Below are positions 37,601 through 45,019 of a stretch of 64,000 bases of DNA, one piece after another. This stretch comes from Competibacter_A sp002352125 (GTDB taxonomy: Bacteria; Pseudomonadota; Gammaproteobacteria; Competibacterales; Competibacteraceae), in NCBI GenBank assembly GCA_035441325.1, contig DAOROA010000023.1:5510-69509 (forward strand). Reading direction: 5' to 3'. The translations under genes were made by a program, and so were the position numbers. A model generated the notes under the pieces. The model was given only the letters and a program-made list of their open reading frames with translations, did not search any database and had not been told where the DNA came from. Positions within the stretch are counted from its first letter, which is position 1; every line of letters begins with the position of its first letter.

Positions 37601-38528
37601 CCTGTCCCCGCTGGGCGCGGGCGACGATGCGGGCAGCTTCCTCGCCGTCGGCGGGTAGGCGCTTGGCTTTCGGCTCGGGTCGCTCGCCGCTGAACCAGAC
37701 GCCCCGATAGCAGCCGGCCAAACCGTTTCGCTCCGGTTCCTTCCCGCCCTCGCCACTCGCTCCTGGCCGCCCTTCCGCAAGGAAGCAGCTCGCTTCCGCC
37801 CCTTCGACCCTCGCCTCCGCCTCCTCCTTCGCCGGAAGCGGCGCGCAAAGCGGCGAGAACGTGGCCACCACTTCCCGATAATCCTCCGGCACGAAGGCGC
37901 GGATGGCCAACTCTCGCTCCACTACCATCGCCAAAGTCGGGGTTTGCACCCGTCCGACCGACAGCACTTCGTCGCCGAAATGGCCGCAGGCCAAGGTGTA
38001 GGCTCGCGACAGATTCATCCCGACTAGCCAGTCCGCCTGGTTGCGCCCCCGAGCGGCAGCGGCCAAAGAATCGAACTCGCAGCCATCGCGCAACGCTTGG
38101 AAACCCTGGCGGATGGCATCCGGCGTCAGCGAAGAAATCCACAGCCGACTGAATGGCTTGCGACAGCCGGCGGCTTGGTAAAGGTAGCGGAAGATCAACT
38201 CGCCCTCACGGCCGGCATCGGTGGCGCAGACGATCCGCTCGATGGCCTCGTCGTTGAGAATGCGGCACACCGCCTCGAACTGGTCGCGCGTGTCGTCGCC
38301 GACGATCAGTGGCCAACGCTCGGGCAACATCGGCAGCAGCTCGCGCCGCCAGCGCTTCCAGTCAGGATCGATCTCGTGCGGTTCCGCCAGCCGCACCAAA
38401 TGGCCGACAGCCCAAGTCACCACGTAACCGTTACCGTGCAGAAAGCCCGCCCCGCGCCGGTTGGCGCCCAGCACTTTGGCGATGTCGCGCGCGACAGCGG
38501 GCTTTTCGGCGACGACGGCGACGCTCAT
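34674..38528 (-). CDS. Fusion of type IA DNA topoisomerase III and RecQ helicase
   Basis: One uninterrupted frame of 1284 residues joins two enzymes. Residues 1 to about 660 are a TopB-like topoisomerase: a Toprim domain from MSVAVVAEKPAVARDIAKVL with CATDAGREGELI, and the catalytic Tyr364 in LISYPRTDSRHL. Low-complexity inserts lie near residues 230-290 and 480-520. A proline-rich linker (about 670-695) leads to RecQ, with Walker A MPTGAGKS (Lys739), DEAHCISQWGHDFRP, ALTATAT, YQEIGRAGRDG, a zinc cluster (CGICDVC) and a winged-helix-like end. The usual C-terminal zinc fingers of Topo III are absent. RecQ and Topo III work together in recombination intermediate processing. All catalytic motifs are intact, so I read it as functional. 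Confidence 0.93.
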   Translation of the reverse strand: MSVAVVAEKPAVARDIAKVLGANRRGAGFLHGNGYVVTWAVGHLVRLAEPHEIDPDWKRWRRELLPMLPERWPLIVGDDTRDQFEAVCRILNDEAIERIVCATDAGREGELIFRYLYQAAGCRKPFSRLWISSLTPDAIRQGFQALRDGCEFDSLAAAARGRNQADWLVGMNLSRAYTLACGHFGDEVLSVGRVQTPTLAMVVERELAIRAFVPEDYREVVATFSPLCAPLPAKEEAEARVEGAEASCFLAEGRPGASGEGGKEPERNGLAGCYRGVWFSGERPEPKAKRLPADGEEAARIVARAQRGQAIVESRCAETRRAPPPLLYDLTELQRHANRLYGFSAQTTLDIAQKLYEQHKLISYPRTDSRHLSASVAGTLGAVVAAIREAFLDRLAPGTGQRPLGSRFVDDGKVTDHHAIIPTSLPARAALASDERKLYELICRRLLMAWHDDHLWAVTTLITAITTLAADGKTIVDRYHSSGTAVEQVGWKTLEATDRSKEKAAGKRKTQVADDRSAEEDADQSLPPGLVAGQPQRVLDARAVAKQTRPPPRLTEATLLTAMETAGRHLEDKELSAAMKDSGLGTPATRADIIETLLKRQYLTRDGKALHATERGLRLIQAVQPPIKSPAMTGEWEARLKRIQRGESDLDGFMAAIGGYVREAVTQVFSAVARPPPAPAIAPVAEPVPRRAPVPVDRLEDLLRTVFQLSAFRPYQEQVCQTVTAGRDVLLVMPTGAGKSLCFQLPGIARAGTTLVVSPLIALMEDQVAKLCELGLRAERIHSGRDRATSRQVCVEYLHGRLDYLFIAPERLSVPGFPEMLARHKPALIAVDEAHCISQWGHDFRPDYRMLGQYLPLLRPVPTIALTATATVLVQDDIVQQLDMSQAARYIHGFRRPNLAVETVELKPAERCAAVQRILADPDRRPAIVYAPTRKEAERLGLELEADFPTAAYHAGMASLERDRVQGLFNAGQLQVIVATIAFGMGIDKPDIRTVIHVALPGSVEGYYQEIGRAGRDGRPARAVLFYSYADLRTHEWFHRRDYPDPERLARIFAALDAEPQPRAVVRDWLDDMAPEDFDVALEKLRIHGGAWRDAEGNVGRGGEDWLRPYEQQRAHKLAELRQMLDFADRATGCRMVGLVRYFGDRDDDQPCGICDVCAPQATAARRTRQLKPAESRLVLQVLEALRWREGQTVRQLHEKLASVVDRRTFEQLLEAVAGAGLIEIANDAFSRDGKVIAFRRLYPTEAGRQAGIGELGTVRLREAIVGVAGVASKRWRAGKNRKG

Positions 38529-38592
38529 GTCTGGCGTTCGAACGGACCCGATCCAGCTATCGTCCGATCACCGGATTCCTCGATTTGCCTGC

Positions 38593-41043
38593 TCATGAGA
38601 TGACGCGAAGATTCCGGGCGATCTTGGCAAATTCTTCGGCGGATACCGGGCGAGAGAAATAGAAACCCTGAGCGTACTCGCAACCCAAGCGACCCAGCAG
38701 ATCGAACTGCTCCCACGTTTCGACGCCCTCCGCTACCACCTTGAGCCACAAATTGTGGCTCATGGCCAAAATTGCTTTTACCAAAGCCCGGCTGATCGGG
38801 TTCGCCACCATGTCGCGCACTAAAGAAGGGTCGATCTTGACGCGATCGAGCGGAAATCGCCTCAAACAAGACAACGACGAATAGCCGGTACCGAAATCGT
38901 CGAGAACCAGATGGATACCCAGATTCCGGACATCTTCCAGCCACTGGCCGGCCTGCGGGATATCGGCCAACAACACTTTTTCCGTAATTTCGAAAACGAG
39001 AGCGTGCGGCGCTAAGCGATAGCGTTTGAGCAAGGCATCCAGCATCTCTATCGACCAGCCACGGAGAATTTGCACGCTCGACAAGTTAACCGAAACCGAT
39101 AGATCCAAGCCAATTCGATGCCAGCGCTCCAAGGTCTGGCAAACATCCTCCAACACCCAAGTACCGATATCGCCAATCAAGCCGGTTTCTTCGGCCAGCG
39201 CGATAAACTCGCTGGGCGGCACTATTCCGCGCAGCGGATGATGCCAGCGCAGCAGCGCCTCGGCCCCCACCAACCGGCCGCTGTCCACTTCTAGGATCGG
39301 CTGGTAATAAACCGCGAACTCTTTACGTTCCAGAGCAAGACGCAGGTTGTTTTCGAACGAAGCCTGTCGAGCGGCCTTGTTGGTCATGGCCGGCTCGTAT
39401 ATCCGATAAGCGCCACGCCCTGCAAGCTTGGCCTGGTACATCGCCAAATCGGCATGGCGCAACAACTGCTCCGCGCTGGCTCCGTGGTCGGGATAAAACG
39501 CGACGCCGACGCTGGCGCCGATGCGAACGACGTTTCCACCCAAATCGAACGGTTCGGTCAACCGGGCGATAATCTTCTCCGCGACAACGCTGGCATCCTC
39601 TTCGTCCGCCATATCCGGCAACACGACCACGAACTCGTCGCCGCCCTGCCGAGCCACGGTATCGGTATCGCGCACGCACACGCCCAACCGCGCGGCGACC
39701 TGACAGAGCAGCATGTCCCCCACACCATGCCCCAACGTGTCGTTGACCTGTTTGAAACCGTCGAGATCGACGAACATCAACACCGCTCGCCGACTGTAGC
39801 GACGCGCTTGCTTGAGGGTTTGGTCCAACCGTTCGCACAACAAATTCCGGTTGGGCAAGCCGGTCAACAGGTCATAGTTAGCGCGATGAAAAACTTCCTG
39901 TTCGGCCCGTTTGCGCGCGGTAATATCGTTAAAGAAAGCCACGTATTCGACGACGTGGCCATCCGGAGCGTGGACCGCCGCAATGGTTTCCCACACCGGA
40001 TAGATTTCGCCGTTTTTGCGGCGCTGCCACAGCTCGCCAGACCATTTGCCGGTCTCGCGCAGGCTCCGCCACACATCGGCGAAGAATTGATCGTCTTCGC
40101 GTCCGGATTCCAGCAAACGAGGCGTCAAACCGATCGCCTCCCGCGGCTGATAGCCGGTAACGGTCGTGAATGCGGGATTGATCGATTTGATGACGCCCGC
40201 CGCATCGGTCACCATGATCGCATCCGCTGCGGTCCGGAAAACGGTTTCGGCCAAGCGCAGATGCTCTTCGCTTTTCTTGCGCTCGGTAATGTCCAGCACG
40301 ACGCTGATCACGCCGGGTTCGCCCGACGCCGGCAGGGTAAACGCTGCCTGATGCACGATGACCGAACGCGGCTCGGCGCCGGCGCCGACTACCTCGGTCT
40401 CGTAAACCTGCTGTTGCCAACGGCCATCGTCGTCGACTTCGGGAGCGAGCACCGCCGGTTTCGGTATCCCGCGGCCAACCATCTGCGGCACGCCGCCCGC
40501 CATCTCCGCAAGCGACCGGCCCACCAGCGTCTCCCAGGCAGGATTGCACAGCAGGCACCCACCCCGGGCATCCTCCACCACGATCGGAACCGGAATGGTC
40601 TCGATCAGCACCCGCTGGAAATCGACCCGCCAAGCCAGCTCCCGCATGGCGGCGCTGGCTCGCAGGACGTAGCGCACTCGCTGGGCGAGAATGAGCGCGT
40701 TGAGCGGTTTAGTGATGAAATCGGTGGCGCCCGCGCCGTAGGCGCGCTGGATGGAGGACTCGTCGTCCAGCCCGGTCACCATCAAGATCGGGATATGCGC
40801 TCCGGCCGGCATCTGGCGCAGTCGCGCGCATGTGTCGAAGCCGTCCAGTCCAGGCATTACCACGTCGAGCAGGACCAAATCGAAAGAGTAGCTGGCAAAA
40901 AGGGCGAGCGCGATCTCGCCGCTTTCTACGACTCTTGCGGCGAAACCTTCCCGTTCCAAGATTTCGCCAGCGAGCAATCGCGTCACCGGGTCATCGTCGG
41001 CCACCAAGATCGTAATCCGATCATCATTATTTTCTCCGTTCAT
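38593..41043 (-). CDS. Response regulator with PAS domains, GGDEF and EAL
   Basis: The 816-residue protein has a receiver domain with Asp60 (LVLLDVVMPGLDG), a first PAS (about 135-260), a second PAS/PAC (about 275-395, with ITARKRAEQEV at its end), a GGDEF domain with RQGGDEF and the inhibitory RDTD site five residues before it, and an EAL domain with AEALLRW and DDFGTGYSSLSCL. Both catalytic signatures are intact. The frame is open to 41160, but I chose the ATG at 41043 because the receiver starts there. The adjacent HD-GYP gene makes this a c-di-GMP locus. The cognate kinase is not adjacent. Confidence 0.9.
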   Translation of the reverse strand: MNGENNDDRITILVADDDPVTRLLAGEILEREGFAARVVESGEIALALFASYSFDLVLLDVVMPGLDGFDTCARLRQMPAGAHIPILMVTGLDDESSIQRAYGAGATDFITKPLNALILAQRVRYVLRASAAMRELAWRVDFQRVLIETIPVPIVVEDARGGCLLCNPAWETLVGRSLAEMAGGVPQMVGRGIPKPAVLAPEVDDDGRWQQQVYETEVVGAGAEPRSVIVHQAAFTLPASGEPGVISVVLDITERKKSEEHLRLAETVFRTAADAIMVTDAAGVIKSINPAFTTVTGYQPREAIGLTPRLLESGREDDQFFADVWRSLRETGKWSGELWQRRKNGEIYPVWETIAAVHAPDGHVVEYVAFFNDITARKRAEQEVFHRANYDLLTGLPNRNLLCERLDQTLKQARRYSRRAVLMFVDLDGFKQVNDTLGHGVGDMLLCQVAARLGVCVRDTDTVARQGGDEFVVVLPDMADEEDASVVAEKIIARLTEPFDLGGNVVRIGASVGVAFYPDHGASAEQLLRHADLAMYQAKLAGRGAYRIYEPAMTNKAARQASFENNLRLALERKEFAVYYQPILEVDSGRLVGAEALLRWHHPLRGIVPPSEFIALAEETGLIGDIGTWVLEDVCQTLERWHRIGLDLSVSVNLSSVQILRGWSIEMLDALLKRYRLAPHALVFEITEKVLLADIPQAGQWLEDVRNLGIHLVLDDFGTGYSSLSCLRRFPLDRVKIDPSLVRDMVANPISRALVKAILAMSHNLWLKVVAEGVETWEQFDLLGRLGCEYAQGFYFSRPVSAEEFAKIARNLRVIS

Positions 41044-41206
41044 AAATCGTCTTCGTCGATACTCGCCACCAACCACTCGTTTTCGCCGATCCCCCCGCAA
41101 GCCGCCGCCTGCAAAATCGCCTCCGCCGATACCCCTCGCCGACCGGCAAGATCGCCGCATTTCGTTTGAGCCGGTCGGGCTCGCCGAGCTTGCCAGCGAG
41201 CCCGAA

Positions 41207-42454
41207 TCAGTGCCGGGCGGTTCCCGGCTCGGTCTCCTGACTAGTCGCCAACCGCCAGGATGTGTCCAGATTTTGCCCGATCAGTTCCACGATTTCCTCA
41301 TCCAATCGATTCTGGGCAACGAAAGCTCGCAACATTTCCAAAATCTGGGCCGGCGGCAACGATCGTCGGTAGGGCCGGCGCTGAGCTAGCGCCTGGAACA
41401 CGTCGGACACGGCGATAATGCGCATTTCGAGCGTCAGCTCCGTTCCGCTGCAACGGAACGGATAACCGCCGCCGTCGGGCCTTTCGTGGTGATAGGCAGC
41501 CCACAACGCGATGTCCTCCAGGCCAGCGATGCCGCGCAAAATTTGATAAGTTTCGAAGCTATGGCGCTCGATCAACGAGCGCTCCTCGCGACTCAACGGT
41601 CCAGGCTTTTCCAAAATTTCGTCCGGCACTTGCAGCTTACCCAGATCATGCAATAGCCCCGCCACTTCTATTTTCTCGCAGACCTCGACCGGCAGCCCTA
41701 TCCGCTCGGCCAAAAATCGCGCCAGCCGCGCCGTACCGAGCGAGTGCTCCATGGTATACGGACTTTTGGCATCCACGACCTGGGCAAAAATGAGCGCCAA
41801 TTGCCGCAATTCGGGAAAACTGATCGGCGTCAACCGATATGCCCGCTCGCGTTCGTAGATGAGACGGCTCAGATGACGGGCCTCCAAACTCAACCAAAAC
41901 GCCTCGCTATCGGACAGATCCAGAAACAGCGCCACCAGCTCCGGGGCAAAAAAAGAGCTGCTCAAGCGCCAAACCGTGTCGCGGACGGCATGTCGAGCCA
42001 ACAGGAGATCGCGCTCGTAGTGGGGCGTTATCAGCGCATCTACCCGATCGACTAGATAAATCAGGTTAGCCGAGCGCACGACCGGCTCGGCAACATCCAG
42101 CGCATGCAGCATCTCCCAATGGGTATGGTGATAGCGAACGATGGGCGCCAAATGGGACAGGGGGGCAAATTGCCCGAGCAATTCGCCCCCCTTGAAGCAG
42201 TGAAATTCGGCGCCTTCCCAGTCTAGTTGATCGATCAAGCAATGATGGATATGCGTAGACGATACGCCGGAGTCGTGCAACAACCCAGCATGAAACAAAT
42301 CTTCCGTTTCCGGCTCGCTCATTCCTAAAGCCCGGCCGCACTGCCACGCCATGGCTGCGACCCGCTTGCCATGAAGCACCTTATCCACGCCCACCAAATC
42401 AAGGGCGTCCGCCAACGCATGAATCGCTTGTCCGAGATCGATCGTGACGCTCAT
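41207..42454 (-). CDS. HD-GYP domain protein (probable c-di-GMP phosphodiesterase)
   Basis: The 415-residue soluble protein has two HD-type regions. The N-terminal one has LFHAGLLHDSGVSSTHIHH near residue 52. The C-terminal HD-GYP domain shows HSLGTARLARFLAE, LLHDLGKLQVPDEIL and HHERPDGGGYP, the full signature of c-di-GMP phosphodiesterases. It lies 163 bases upstream of the REC-GGDEF-EAL gene on the same strand and may be co-transcribed with it. The N-terminal HD region may be regulatory. Confidence 0.9.
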   Translation of the reverse strand: MSVTIDLGQAIHALADALDLVGVDKVLHGKRVAAMAWQCGRALGMSEPETEDLFHAGLLHDSGVSSTHIHHCLIDQLDWEGAEFHCFKGGELLGQFAPLSHLAPIVRYHHTHWEMLHALDVAEPVVRSANLIYLVDRVDALITPHYERDLLLARHAVRDTVWRLSSSFFAPELVALFLDLSDSEAFWLSLEARHLSRLIYERERAYRLTPISFPELRQLALIFAQVVDAKSPYTMEHSLGTARLARFLAERIGLPVEVCEKIEVAGLLHDLGKLQVPDEILEKPGPLSREERSLIERHSFETYQILRGIAGLEDIALWAAYHHERPDGGGYPFRCSGTELTLEMRIIAVSDVFQALAQRRPYRRSLPPAQILEMLRAFVAQNRLDEEIVELIGQNLDTSWRLATSQETEPGTARH

Positions 42455-42530
42455 CCAAATCTCCGTAGCATTTGCCGTATTTCATCGGATTTCATCCGAA
42501 ACGCGGTTCGGTGCATTGGGTGCGCGGCGC

Positions 42531-43094
42531 TCACGGTTGACCCGTTGCCGGAGCGCGTTCGAGATAATGCCGGTAAGCGGGCATGGCAACGGCGGCAACC
42601 ACGGCGGCAACCGCGGCCATCGGCAATACCAGCGCAAGGATGATCGCCCCCGCCGTATTGGGTGGCGGCGGATTGCCGAGGCGGTTGGAGCCTTGGGTAC
42701 CGGGCACGATCAGCAGCGCTAAACAAAACGCCAAGTTGACCGGCGGCACCAGCACCAGCAACACCCACCAGCCCCTGGCGTCGAAATCGTGCAAGCGCTG
42801 GACGGTTAGCAGAACGGATATCGCCAACGCTAGAACGACGAACGCGCCGCCGGCCAACGATATCTGCGAACCGCCATTGCTTTCGAGCGGCGCAATAGTT
42901 TCCCCGAGCAGACCGCCCGCGAGGCTGAGCAGCCAGCCTAACCCCACCGCATAGCCGATATAACGCACCCGGCCCAAGCGACCCCGAACAGAAAATACTT
43001 TGATTTCACCGTAAGCTGCCGGCGGCGCAGGCGCAATAGCGCTACGTAGCGGTCGGTAAGGACTGGAATTACCTATGTCATTACTCTGATTCAT
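42531..43094 (-). CDS. DUF805 family membrane protein
   Basis: The 187-residue protein has a soluble N-terminus of about 35 residues, then RLGRVRYIGYAVGLGWLL and three further hydrophobic segments. The motif TVQRLHDFDARGWWVLL is typical of DUF805. The C-terminal part ends with a transmembrane helix followed by MPAYRHYLERAPA, recalling pilin-like tails fused to this family. Its function is unknown. It stands alone, 77 bases from the HD-GYP start. Confidence 0.85.
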   Translation of the reverse strand: MNQSNDIGNSSPYRPLRSAIAPAPPAAYGEIKVFSVRGRLGRVRYIGYAVGLGWLLSLAGGLLGETIAPLESNGGSQISLAGGAFVVLALAISVLLTVQRLHDFDARGWWVLLVLVPPVNLAFCLALLIVPGTQGSNRLGNPPPPNTAGAIILALVLPMAAVAAVVAAVAMPAYRHYLERAPATGQP

Positions 43095-43182
43095 TTCATA
43101 AAAATTTTAGGCGCCTTACGAACGACTAGCAATACAGTTCTGTGACCGCGACGTTCTCTTTTTTCGCCGCCTGATCCGTTCC

Positions 43183-43563
43183 ATGCTGTTTAAAGTTTTC
43201 GATCTGGCCTACGTCGCCCTGCGCCAAGGCGACGCGGTCGGCGTGCAGAGCTTCGGCGGCGAACAGCGCTGGCTGGCGCCCCGCTCGGGACCGGGGACGT
43301 CGAGTGCGGTGATCGACGGCGTCTACGATCTGCAACCCACCCTGGAACTGCCGGATTACGCCGAGGCGGTTAACCGGGTCATGACCCGGCAGCGCAAGCG
43401 AGCGCTGATCGTGCTGCCGACCAACCTGCGCGACCCCGCCGCATCGTTTGCCCGCAGCCATGATCGACCGATATTTTGGATATCAAGCGCAGCGGAAGGC
43501 TTTGAAAGACTATCGTCAACCCCTATATCATGGTTCGACGGTACCGCGCGTTGTGACCGATAG
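43183..43563 (+). pseudogene. Internal fragment of a DUF58 protein gene
   Basis: The frame of 126 codons resembles only the central part of DUF58 proteins: AYVALRQGDAVGVQSFGGE followed by YDLQPTLELPDYAEA and RKRALIVLPTNLRDPAAS. In complete members these match the RHGDAVGLLAF and RRALVVLFTDLLDPEAS regions. The N-terminal membrane region and the rest of the von Willebrand-like domain are missing. After residue 88 the similarity ends and the sequence drifts to a stop. There is no good ribosome site. I interpret it as a deletion remnant. Confidence 0.6.
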
Positions 43564-43636
43564 TTCAAAGTGAACCCTTCGCGTGTACGCATGGTCAATA
43601 TCGATAGTTTTTAACCCCTAAGGAGATCTCACAAAG

Positions 43637-44329
43637 ATGATGCAGAGAAACGACCTACTGGCCAAAGCGCCGATTTCGCTGACCGCCGATCGTTCGGTGG
43701 TGTCGGCAGTCGGCAACAAGGTGCTGCGCAACACCTACATGCTGCTGTCGATGACCCTGCTGTTCAGCGCTCTGACCGCCGGCATCGCCATGGCCACGAA
43801 CGCCGCGCCGCTGCATTGGCTGATCACGCTGGGCGGCTATTTCGGCCTCTTATTCGTCGTGACCCGGCTGCGCGACAGCGCTTGGGGCTTGGCGGCAGTG
43901 TTTGCCTTGACTGGCTTCCTCGGTTACACCTTGGGACCGATCCTGAACCTTTACCTCAGTCTGCCCAATGGCTCGCAGATCGTCATGACGGCCTTGGGCG
44001 GCACCGGCGTCATCTTCCTCGCCTTGTCCGGCTACGCCGTGGTCAGCCGCAAGGACTTTAGCTTCATGGGCGGCTTCCTGATGGTCGGCATTCTGGTCGC
44101 GTTCCTGGGCGGACTGGGCGCCATGCTATTCAACGTGCCGATGTTATCGCTGGCGGTGTCGGGGATGTTCGTCCTACTGATGTCCGGCATGATCCTCTGG
44201 CAGACCAGCGAGATCATCCACGGCGGCGAGACCAACTACATCATGGCTACCGTCAGCCTGTACATCACTCTCTTCAACCTGTTCATCAGCCTGCTGCAAA
44301 TCCTGGGCGTCATGTCCGGCGACGATTGA
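43637..44329 (+). CDS. Bax inhibitor-1/YccA family membrane protein
   Basis: The 230-residue protein has seven hydrophobic helices and the UPF0005/BI-1 pattern: NKVLRNTYMLLSMTLLFSALTAG at the start, TGFLGYTLGPILNLY and the C-terminal ETNYIMATVSLYITLFNLF containing the conserved acidic residue. E. coli relatives are YccA (FtsH modulator) and YbhL. AAGGAGAT at 43619-43626 is a strong ribosome site for ATG 43637; ATG 43640 is also possible. A terminator follows 31 bases after the stop. Confidence 0.92.
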   Translation: MMQRNDLLAKAPISLTADRSVVSAVGNKVLRNTYMLLSMTLLFSALTAGIAMATNAAPLHWLITLGGYFGLLFVVTRLRDSAWGLAAVFALTGFLGYTLGPILNLYLSLPNGSQIVMTALGGTGVIFLALSGYAVVSRKDFSFMGGFLMVGILVAFLGGLGAMLFNVPMLSLAVSGMFVLLMSGMILWQTSEIIHGGETNYIMATVSLYITLFNLFISLLQILGVMSGDD

Positions 44330-44360
44330 TGCCTCACAACGGGCTGCTGGTCTAAAACGA

Positions 44361-44385
44361 AACCCCGCGAAAGCGGGGTTTTTTT
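44361..44385 (+). terminator. Rho-independent terminator after the Bax-inhibitor-like gene
   Basis: AACCCCGC pairs with GCGGGGTT around a GAAA tetraloop and is followed by a run of T. This is a textbook intrinsic terminator. Confidence 0.92.
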
Positions 44386-44438
44386 CGCCCGACTTCGCCT
44401 CTTCGCATTTTCTCCTCCTGCCGTAGCACCCAAATCCC

Positions 44439-44780
44439 TCACGGCTTGAATCCCTCCGGTTTGCTCTCGATCCAGGCCACGAAACGGCGGATTGCCGGAT
44501 GCTCCAGCAACGCCTCGCGACTGTGATAGTCCGCCTCCATTTCCTTCTCGCTCAGTACTTCGTGGATGTGGTCGTGACAGGGGCGGCAAATCCACAAGAT
44601 GCGGGTACGGACATCCTGGCGATCGAACAGACGCCGGTTACGTTTCTTGCGATGGCGGGTACGCGGAATCAGATGATGCCGGGTTAGTGCAGCCACGACG
44701 CGGCCACACAACTCGCAACGATCTGGCTTGGGGGGAACGCGACGACGGAGCTCGGTCGTGAGGTCGGGCACTTCACTCAC
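44439..44780 (-). CDS. Small HNH-type nuclease-like protein
   Basis: The 113-residue protein has zinc-type cysteine pairs CELCGR (residues 22-27) and CRPCHDHIH. TRHHLIPRTRHRKKR supplies the histidines of an HNH/beta-beta-alpha-metal fold. It ends in an acidic helical tail with HSREALLEHPAIRRFVAW. No partner toxin, restriction or phage gene is adjacent. The start is GTG at 44780 with AGGG 6 bases upstream. An intrinsic terminator lies only 11 bases before the start codon, so expression may need readthrough. Confidence 0.75.
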   Translation of the reverse strand: MSEVPDLTTELRRRVPPKPDRCELCGRVVAALTRHHLIPRTRHRKKRNRRLFDRQDVRTRILWICRPCHDHIHEVLSEKEMEADYHSREALLEHPAIRRFVAWIESKPEGFKP

Positions 44781-44790
44781 TTGCAGCCCT

Positions 44791-44824
44791 CAAAATAAAA
44801 AAGGCCGGACAAAGGTGTCCGGCC
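44791..44824 (-). terminator. Intrinsic terminator ending the candidate sRNA, in front of the HNH gene
   Basis: GGCCGGACA and TGTCCGGCC form a perfect 9-bp stem with a CCTT loop on the minus strand, followed by TTTTTTATTTT. The plus strand lacks a comparable T run, so it acts on minus-strand transcripts. Confidence 0.85.
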
Positions 44825-44883
44825 AAAAACCACCAAAGGAGGATGTGTAGCAGACCGAGGAGAAGATAAATGCCTGCTACACA
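44791..44883 (-). ncRNA. Candidate small RNA with CU-rich anti-Shine-Dalgarno loops
   Basis: On the minus strand a TAAAAT -10 box (44895-44890) is followed, 6 bases later, by a 10-bp perfect stem (TGTGTAGCAG with CTGCTACACA; arms 44883-44874 and 44853-44844). Its 20-base loop contains CTTCTCCTC. A single-stranded TCCTCCTTT (44843-44835) follows, then a GC-rich terminator hairpin with a 12-base T-rich tail. The RNA would be about 92 nt. The two CU-rich motifs are complementary to ribosome binding sites, as in known anti-SD sRNAs. It could instead be a 5' leader/attenuator of the HNH gene. Confidence 0.5.
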
Positions 44884-44889
44884 GCGCGT

Positions 44890-44895
44890 ATTTTA
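44890..44895 (-). promoter_or_regulatory. Candidate -10 box of the small RNA
   Basis: TAAAAT on the minus strand places the start of transcription at about 44883, the first base of the hairpin. A matching -35 is weak. The upstream region (44896-44960) is very AT-rich. Confidence 0.4.
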
Positions 44896-44926
44896 TCAAA
44901 AATTTTAGAGTAAACACACTACTTTG

Positions 44927-44951
44927 CGTTGTTTTTCGGCAAAAAACAACG
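44927..44951. repeat. Perfect inverted repeat in AT-rich intergenic DNA
   Basis: CGTTGTTTTT and AAAAACAACG form 10-bp arms around CGGCA. It lies 32 bases upstream of the candidate sRNA -10 and 69 bases downstream of the MmgE/PrpD stop. It may be a regulator site for the sRNA or a weak terminator. Confidence 0.5.
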
Positions 44952-45019
44952 TTTTGTTGCTCAAACAATAGGTTAAGCCTCAAAATTTTGCTGCATTGCC
45001 AAAAAAAAATCCCCTCGCT

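Noticed and set aside
44846..44920. Plus-strand mini frame in the hairpin loop (GAGGAG then ATG, 12 codons)
   Set aside because: The minus-strand promoter, hairpin and terminator explain the sequence better, and the peptide is not supported by anything downstream.
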